Shown piece by piece: positions 7,083 to 11,432 of a DNA stretch of 11,432 nt. A program made the translations under genes and the position numbers. The notes under the pieces are model-generated. The model made no database searches, was not told the origin of the DNA, and saw only the letters and a list, made by a program, of their open reading frames with translations. The DNA is taken from positions 1 to 11,432 of the forward strand of contig CAMQDG010000048.1 in the NCBI GenBank assembly GCA_946999425.1, given 5' to 3'. The stretch's first letter is position 1, and every line of letters begins with the position of its first letter. The stretch is from an uncultured Peptoniphilus sp. Lineage in GTDB: Bacteria; Bacillota; Clostridia; Tissierellales; Peptoniphilaceae.

Positions 7083-7504
7083 ATTTCCTCCAAAGCATCT
7101 TCAACAGGTTTTTTATCATAAGACATTTGCTCAAATCCATCTAAAACTCTTCTTACATAAAAATCTTCTGGAGCTTTTCTAATATCCTTAAACTCATCAG
7201 TCATAACATAAACCATGCCTTCTTCTATGCCCTTATCCCCTAAAACTAAAATATTTTTTTTAACATAATAAGAAGGATATTCTTCATATTTATCAAGGGC
7301 TCTTTCATTTTCTTCACTTATGTTCCAAATACTTACAGGAACTTTTCCATATCCCGCTCCCAGGACAAGATTTAAATAACCCTTACCTCTAAATAATAAT
7401 TTTGCATTCAATATATAACCGCTGCCTACTAATTCTGAACCAGGACAAGTTTCCTTCATCCATTCCACATTTATGTTCGAGCCGTAAGCTATATATTTTT
7501 TCAT
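7073..7504 (-). CDS. gamma-glutamylcyclotransferase (GGCT/AIG2-like) fold protein
   Basis: This 143-residue cytosolic protein has the GGCT-superfamily N terminus: YGSN at 7-10 is the substrate-binding loop, and KYEEYPSYY (72-80) carries Glu74 at the position of the catalytic Glu in known cyclotransferases. Authentic members cyclise gamma-glutamyl amino acids or related amines to 5-oxoproline plus the free amine. The superfamily also contains proteins of unknown or different activity, so the reaction is inferred. The ATG at 7504 has GGAGG 7 nt upstream. It overlaps the cyclophilin stop as ATGA, and the M14 start overlaps the end of this gene. The neighbourhood (M14 peptidase, putative 5-oxoproline transporter, pcp) makes a true 5-oxoproline-producing role attractive. 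Confidence 0.83.
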   Translation of the reverse strand: MKKYIAYGSNINVEWMKETCPGSELVGSGYILNAKLLFRGKGYLNLVLGAGYGKVPVSIWNISEENERALDKYEEYPSYYVKKNILVLGDKGIEEGMVYVMTDEFKDIRKAPEDFYVRRVLDGFEQMSYDKKPVEDALEEICK

Positions 7505-8103
7505 TTAAAAACCTCCAATCTCGCTTCTTTAATAATTACGTCCTCTTGAGGTCTATCCATAGCATTTGTAGGAAGAGAACTTATTTCATCGACAACTTCC
7601 ATCCCTTCAAAAACTTGGCCAAAAACTGTATGCTTTCCATCAAGCCAGTAAGTACCTCCTAAATTTTCATAGGCATCAACAACCTCATCAGGATATCCCT
7701 TTTCTTTTCCCAAACTTCTCATTTGCTTTATAATGTTTCCATCAACAGGACCTGCTTGAACTATAAAAAATTGTGAGCCATTTGTATTTGGACCTGCATT
7801 TGCCATGGATAAAGCTCCTCTGAAATTTCGAAAATCTAAGCTGAACTCATCTTCAAAAGACTTATCCCAAATGGATTTTCCGCCACGACCGGTTCCTGTA
7901 GGATCTCCTCCTTGAATCATAAAATTGTCAATTACTCTATGAAAAATCGTGTTATCATAATAGCCTTTTTTGCAAAGTTCCTTAAAATTTTTTCCTGCCT
8001 TTGGGGCAACATCTTCAAAAATTCTAAGTTTAATTTGTCCGTGGTTTGTATCTAAGACTACTATCTCTTCGCCAACTTTAGGCATTTCAAATTGTTCTAA
8101 CAT
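7501..8103 (-). CDS. cyclophilin-type peptidyl-prolyl cis-trans isomerase
   Basis: This 200-residue isomerase accelerates cis-trans isomerisation of Xaa-Pro bonds during folding. The cyclophilin signature is complete: FHRV at 54-57 with catalytic Arg56, FMIQGGDPTGTGRGG at 61-75, MANAGPNTNGSQFF at 100-113, and WLDGKHTVFGQV from Trp153 with His158. About 35 residues between the QFF strand and WLDG form an insertion relative to human cyclophilin A. No signal peptide or lipobox is present, so it is probably cytosolic. The ATG at 8103 follows TAGGAGGTG, in which the upstream MATE stop codon is part of the ribosome binding site. The 3' end overlaps the GGCT gene by 4 nt. A general chaperone role is likely; nothing in the sequence ties it to the downstream peptidases except the shared transcript. 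Confidence 0.95.
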   Translation of the reverse strand: MLEQFEMPKVGEEIVVLDTNHGQIKLRIFEDVAPKAGKNFKELCKKGYYDNTIFHRVIDNFMIQGGDPTGTGRGGKSIWDKSFEDEFSLDFRNFRGALSMANAGPNTNGSQFFIVQAGPVDGNIIKQMRSLGKEKGYPDEVVDAYENLGGTYWLDGKHTVFGQVFEGMEVVDEISSLPTNAMDRPQEDVIIKEARLEVFK

Positions 8104-8111
8104 AGCACCTC

Positions 8112-9488
8112 CTAATGTTTGCTGACATACTTTTCCATATTGTTTCTAAAGCCGTCAGTTTTCTTACATAAATATTTATACCCAATTGTCATAATACTAC
8201 CCTTTAAAATCGAAGATAGGCTCATTGCCATCCAAATTCCGTTTACAGCAAAAATAGGCATAAAAATCTTTGCAAAGGGTATTCTTAAAATATTTAATAT
8301 TAGTCCATTATAAGCAGGAAACCTTGTAAGACCTAAACCATTTAACATTCCAGTTGTTCCTATCTCCATAGTCATAAAAATTTCTGAAGGACCTATTATT
8401 AAAAGATAGTAAGCTCCCCATTCAATTAGCTTTTGATCTTCTGGAACAAAAATCTTAAAAAGTTGTTTTGAAAAAACCATTAAAAATATTGTGGCAAAAA
8501 GTCCTATGGAATTTATAATTCTCATGCCAGCTTTTCTTGCCTCTTCTATTCTTTCAAATTTTTTAGCCCCATAATTTTGCCCAAAAAAAGTCGTAAAAGC
8601 ACTGGAGAAACCTTCAGCACTCATCCAAGATATACTTTCGATTTGAGAGCCTATGGAATAAACTGCTATGGCAACACTACCAAAACTTGCAGTATATTTA
8701 TTTAAAACAAGTCCTACAAAAGCATGAATAAGAGCCTGAATAGAAGTAGGTACTCCAAGATTCAATATGCCCTTTATACTTTTAAATTTTACTTCTTTAA
8801 AATAATTTACCCTTACAAATAATTCCTTGGATTTTATTCCCGTTATTATGGAAAGTAAAGTTTGAACTCCCTGAGCTATAACTGTTGCAAGGGCAGCTCC
8901 CCTTATACCCATATTAGGAAAAATCCAAAAACCAAATATTAATAAAGGATCTAAAATTATATTTGTAAAAAGAGCAATAATTGCAATTTTAAAAGGGGTC
9001 ACACTATTACCCCTGGCTAGAAAAGTCATAGATAAAATGGGATTTAAAAATGTAAAAACTAAACCTAAGCCTAGGATTTTAAAATAGGACTTCGCCATGA
9101 AAAATACTTCTTCTTCAAGCCTAAAAAATCCTAAAATACCATCCATAAAAGTTAAGTATATAAAAATAAGTAGGGCGCAAATAGTAAAATTTACTATTGC
9201 CCCTGCTCTCATTACTTCTTTAAGCATATTCTGATCATTTTTGCCATAAGCCTGAGAAAGCCCTACCCCGACCCCTGTCTTTCCTATAAGACAAAGACCT
9301 TGAGCTATCCATATAAAAAATCCTACGGTCCCTACTGCTGCAACAGCTTCCGTTGAAAGTTTTCCGAGCCAAATTAAATCTACAAGCTGATAGGCTATTT
9401 GAACAAAGGCAGTGCCCATTAAGGGCATGCTCATTGTTATTAAGATTTTATTTATGGAACCCTCAAGCAAATTATATTCTTTTTTCAT
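8112..9488 (-). CDS. MATE family multidrug/cation efflux transporter
   Basis: This 458-residue integral membrane protein has the length and roughly 12 hydrophobic segments of MATE (NorM/MepA/DinF-like) antiporters, which export cationic drugs or metabolites using Na+ or H+ gradients. The N-terminal half shows the family pattern PLMGTAFVQIAYQLVDLIWLG in the first helix region, and GLSQAYGKND after helix 2. The second half repeats the fold, with FTTFFGQNYGAKKFER as the matching loop, as expected from the internal duplication. ATG 9488 is chosen. It lies 2 nt after the stop of the hemolysin III gene, with AGGA 8 nt upstream, and MKKEYNLLEG is a typical MATE N terminus. The frame is open further upstream, but only through the neighbouring gene. 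The substrate cannot be inferred; in this operon a metabolite export role is as plausible as drug resistance. Confidence 0.93.
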   Translation of the reverse strand: MKKEYNLLEGSINKILITMSMPLMGTAFVQIAYQLVDLIWLGKLSTEAVAAVGTVGFFIWIAQGLCLIGKTGVGVGLSQAYGKNDQNMLKEVMRAGAIVNFTICALLIFIYLTFMDGILGFFRLEEEVFFMAKSYFKILGLGLVFTFLNPILSMTFLARGNSVTPFKIAIIALFTNIILDPLLIFGFWIFPNMGIRGAALATVIAQGVQTLLSIITGIKSKELFVRVNYFKEVKFKSIKGILNLGVPTSIQALIHAFVGLVLNKYTASFGSVAIAVYSIGSQIESISWMSAEGFSSAFTTFFGQNYGAKKFERIEEARKAGMRIINSIGLFATIFLMVFSKQLFKIFVPEDQKLIEWGAYYLLIIGPSEIFMTMEIGTTGMLNGLGLTRFPAYNGLILNILRIPFAKIFMPIFAVNGIWMAMSLSSILKGSIMTIGYKYLCKKTDGFRNNMEKYVSKH

Positions 9489-9490
9489 TT

Positions 9491-10150
9491 CTACCATCCT
9501 AAACAATAAGTGAAAAGAAGACCCAAATATTGTAAAACTGCCCCTGCTAAAACAAAGAGATGCCAAATTCCATGATTAAAGGGAATTTTTTTTATAGCAT
9601 AAAATATTGAGCCTAAAGAGTATGCTAAGCCTCCTAAAACTAAAAATAAAATTAAAATGTGGGAAGTATTAAAATAAAGATGTTTCAGTAAAAATAAAGA
9701 AATCCAACCAAAACATAGATAAAAGGCTAAGGAAAGTTTTTTATACTTTTCAAATTTTCCATAAGTAAAAACTTTAAAAATTATTCCGCCTAAAACTATG
9801 GTTCCCACTAAAGAAATTAAAATTATTCTCTCTATCCCCTTAAAGGAAAGCATGATTATAGGTACATAAGTGCCTCCTATAAAGAGAAAGATAGAAGAGT
9901 GATCAAATACCCTTAAAATTGCTTTAGCCTTTTTATTTTGAATGGTGTGATAGAGGGCTGAAGATAAAAACATAGCAATAAAACATCCCCCATAAATAGA
10001 AAGAGAAGACATTTTTAAAGCCCCCTTTCCAAGACTTAAAACAATTAAAAATACAAGACCTGTTATTCCTGCAACAACACCCAGCCAATGGCTGATTGCG
10101 TTCATAAGCTCTTCTGCAAAAGAATATTTAATAATTTCACCACTCTTCAT
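9491..10150 (-). CDS. hemolysin III / PAQR family membrane protein
   Basis: This 219-residue protein has about seven hydrophobic segments and the conserved polar motifs of the hemolysin III (YqfA/TIGR01065) branch of the PAQR superfamily. They are EELMNAISH at 13-21, SALYH at 64-68, DHSSIFLFIGGTYVP at 83-97, and HGIWHLFVL at 193-201. The Ser, His and Asp residues in these motifs form the putative metal site and hydrolase-like centre of the superfamily. Despite the name, most bacterial members are not proven haemolysins; a role in membrane lipid homeostasis is the commoner suggestion. The start is ATG 10150, with AAGGTGAT four bases upstream; a GTG nine bases earlier is part of that binding site. 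It overlaps the end of map by 14 nt, and the MATE gene begins 2 nt after its stop. Confidence 0.92.
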   Translation of the reverse strand: MKSGEIIKYSFAEELMNAISHWLGVVAGITGLVFLIVLSLGKGALKMSSLSIYGGCFIAMFLSSALYHTIQNKKAKAILRVFDHSSIFLFIGGTYVPIIMLSFKGIERIILISLVGTIVLGGIIFKVFTYGKFEKYKKLSLAFYLCFGWISLFLLKHLYFNTSHILILFLVLGGLAYSLGSIFYAIKKIPFNHGIWHLFVLAGAVLQYLGLLFTYCLGW

Positions 10151-10904
10151 TATTATCACCTTGATCCGTTATTATTATTGGACCGTCTTTTGTAATGGCA
10201 AGTTGATGCTCATATTGAGCACTCAAGGAGCCATCTTTAGTTCTTGCAGTCCATCCATTTTTATCAAGAGTAAGCTCATATCCTCCAACATTTATCATAG
10301 GTTCAATAGTAAATACCATTCCCTCTTGAATTCTAAGACCCCTTCCCGGTTTACCAAAATGTAAAACTTGAGGATCTTCGTGCATTTCTTTTCCTATTCC
10401 ATGACCTACAAAATCACGAACAACAGAATAGCCTTTAGATTCAGCATAAGTTTGAATAACATGACCTATATCTCCCAATCTGTTCCCGATCTTTGCTTCT
10501 TTTATTCCAAGATATAGACATTTTTTTGTAACGTCCATAAGTTCCTGAGCTTCTTTTGAAATCTCACCAACCTTATAAGTCCATGCACTATCTGCAAGCC
10601 AACCCTTATAATTTACAACCATGTCAATTGTAATAATATCTCCCTCCTTTAAAACATATTCAGAAGGGAAACCATGACAAATTTCATCATTAACCGATGC
10701 ACAAATTGAATAGGGAAAACCCTCGTAACCCTTTTGCTCAGGGCTTGCATCATGGTCCTTTAAAAATTTTTCAACAAATCTATCCAAATCAATTGTTTTT
10801 ACTCCAGGCTTAACTTGGTCCCTAAGGGCGTGATGGACAGCCGATAAAATTTTTCCAGCTTCAATCATTTTATTTATTTCTTCTTTTGTTTTTATAATTA
10901 CCAT
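10137..10904 (-). CDS. map: type I methionine aminopeptidase
   Basis: This 255-residue cytosolic enzyme removes the initiator methionine from nascent proteins with small second residues. All five metal ligands of the pita-bread fold are visible: Asp94, Asp105, His168 in GHGIG, Glu201 in FTIEPM, and Glu232 in QYEHQLA. His78 in CHGFP is the conserved substrate-contacting histidine. The length matches single-domain type I enzymes without an SH3 or zinc-finger extension. ATG 10904 has GGAGG 4-5 nt upstream and overlaps the TPR gene end by 7 nt; its own end overlaps hemolysin III. In many Firmicutes the main map lies in the ribosomal protein cluster beside secY and adk, so this copy may be a second one or a relocated one; the window cannot tell. 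Confidence 0.96.
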   Translation of the reverse strand: MVIIKTKEEINKMIEAGKILSAVHHALRDQVKPGVKTIDLDRFVEKFLKDHDASPEQKGYEGFPYSICASVNDEICHGFPSEYVLKEGDIITIDMVVNYKGWLADSAWTYKVGEISKEAQELMDVTKKCLYLGIKEAKIGNRLGDIGHVIQTYAESKGYSVVRDFVGHGIGKEMHEDPQVLHFGKPGRGLRIQEGMVFTIEPMINVGGYELTLDKNGWTARTKDGSLSAQYEHQLAITKDGPIIITDQGDNNEEW

Positions 10905-11432
10905 TTTTCCTCCAATACAAGTTTTTCTAAATCTTTATCCTTTTTTGCCCACAAAAGGGCATCTCCATTTAACTTTATAGCTTCCCTTAAATGTTTCTTA
11001 GCATCTTGCCGCCTATTTAAATTTTCAAAAGTGCAGGCAAGATTGTAGTGAAGATTTACAGAATCAGGATTTTCACTTATGCCTTCAAGAAGAATGTCCG
11101 CAGATTTTTCAAAATCCTTATTTTCAATATAAATTACTGAAATATTTAAGTAAATATCCTGATCGTTGGAATTATCCAAGGCAAGATAATAAGCCTTTAA
11201 GGCCTCTTCCTTATTTTTCATCTTTGAAAATACAACCCCCTTATTATAGAGGGCTCTTCCATAAGAATCTGCAATTTCAAGGCTTTTATTTATATATAAA
11301 AGAGCTTTTTCATATTCTTTTGACTCTTCATAAAAAGCTCCCAAGTCGTTATAAGAAACATAATCATAAGGATCCAGCTCAATGCATATATTAAGCTCCC
11401 TTATAGCCTCTTCTCTCATATTTAAGCGGTCA
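10898..11432 (-). CDS. tetratricopeptide repeat protein, 5' end beyond window
   Basis: About 177 residues are visible, made of four to five TPR units. Typical TPR positions recur in LGAFYEESKEYEKALLYINK, KGVVFSKMKNKEEALKAYY, NISVIYIENKDFEKSADILL, and NLACTFENLNRRQDAKKHL. The C-terminal segment ALLWAKKDKDLEKL is a cap seen in many bacterial TPR proteins. An ATG at 11419 exists but has no ribosome binding site and falls within a repeat; the frame stays open (DRLN before that Met) to the window edge, so the gene probably starts outside. TPR arrays mediate protein-protein contacts; no enzymatic domain is seen here. It overlaps map by 7 nt and is the first visible gene of the long chain. Confidence 0.88.
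   Translation of the reverse strand, partial: DRLNMREEAIRELNICIELDPYDYVSYNDLGAFYEESKEYEKALLYINKSLEIADSYGRALYNKGVVFSKMKNKEEALKAYYLALDNSNDQDIYLNISVIYIENKDFEKSADILLEGISENPDSVNLHYNLACTFENLNRRQDAKKHLREAIKLNGDALLWAKKDKDLEKLVLEEKW

Noticed and set aside
9489..9566. Longer start of the MATE protein
   Set aside because: The extension is out-of-frame reading of the hemolysin III 3' end; ATG 9488 just after that gene's stop gives the normal MATE N terminus.
11420..11432. ATG 11419 as the true start of the TPR protein
   Set aside because: No ribosome binding site precedes it, the frame is open to the edge, and the residues before it fit the same TPR helix, so the gene is more likely cut by the window.

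Overview
The window is very AT-rich DNA of a Firmicutes type: strong GGAGG-like ribosome binding sites, tightly packed genes, and many 4-nt ATGA stop/start overlaps. The protein families and composition suggest an anaerobic, amino-acid-fermenting member of the Tissierellia, such as a Peptoniphilaceae coccus (Peptoniphilus/Anaerococcus-like). That placement is inference from general character, not from a marker gene. No mobile element, CRISPR array or phage gene is visible.

Layout. A 19-nt T-rich tandem repeat (17-61) lies at the left edge. It is followed by one plus-strand gene, a DJ-1/PfpI-family protein (95-676), which ends at a bidirectional hairpin terminator (691-720). Everything else is on the minus strand. 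From right to left, an apparently single co-transcribed chain runs from the window edge at 11432 down to a terminator at about 1749-1779. Its genes are a TPR protein (cut by the edge), a type I methionine aminopeptidase, a hemolysin III/PAQR membrane protein, a MATE efflux protein, a cyclophilin, a GGCT-fold protein, a 1018-residue M14 metallopeptidase, DUF969 and DUF979 membrane proteins, and pyroglutamyl peptidase (pcp). Neighbours overlap or lie within about 10 nt of each other, so no internal promoter or terminator is needed. The chain's promoter lies outside the window. Left of its terminator, a separate unit starts at a perfect extended -10 promoter. It encodes tRNA-Thr(CGU) and then, only 8 nt after the CCA, a lipid-kinase-family (DagK) gene with no Shine-Dalgarno sequence.

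How the genes may work together. The last five genes of the long chain suggest a gamma-glutamyl/5-oxoproline (pyroglutamate) theme. A gamma-glutamylcyclotransferase-like protein could make 5-oxoproline from gamma-glutamyl compounds. Pcp removes pyroglutamate from peptide N termini. The DUF969/DUF979 pair is, to my recollection, now annotated as a two-subunit 5-oxoproline transporter. The large M14 peptidase is directly coupled to that pair and may supply the peptide or gamma-glutamyl substrate. No 5-oxoprolinase (pxpABC) is present here, so the fate of 5-oxoproline is open. The upstream genes (TPR, map, hemolysin III, MATE, cyclophilin) look like general housekeeping or membrane functions sharing the transcript. 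The most unusual items are this putative 5-oxoproline module with its giant peptidase, and the tRNA-mRNA arrangement in front of the DagK gene.
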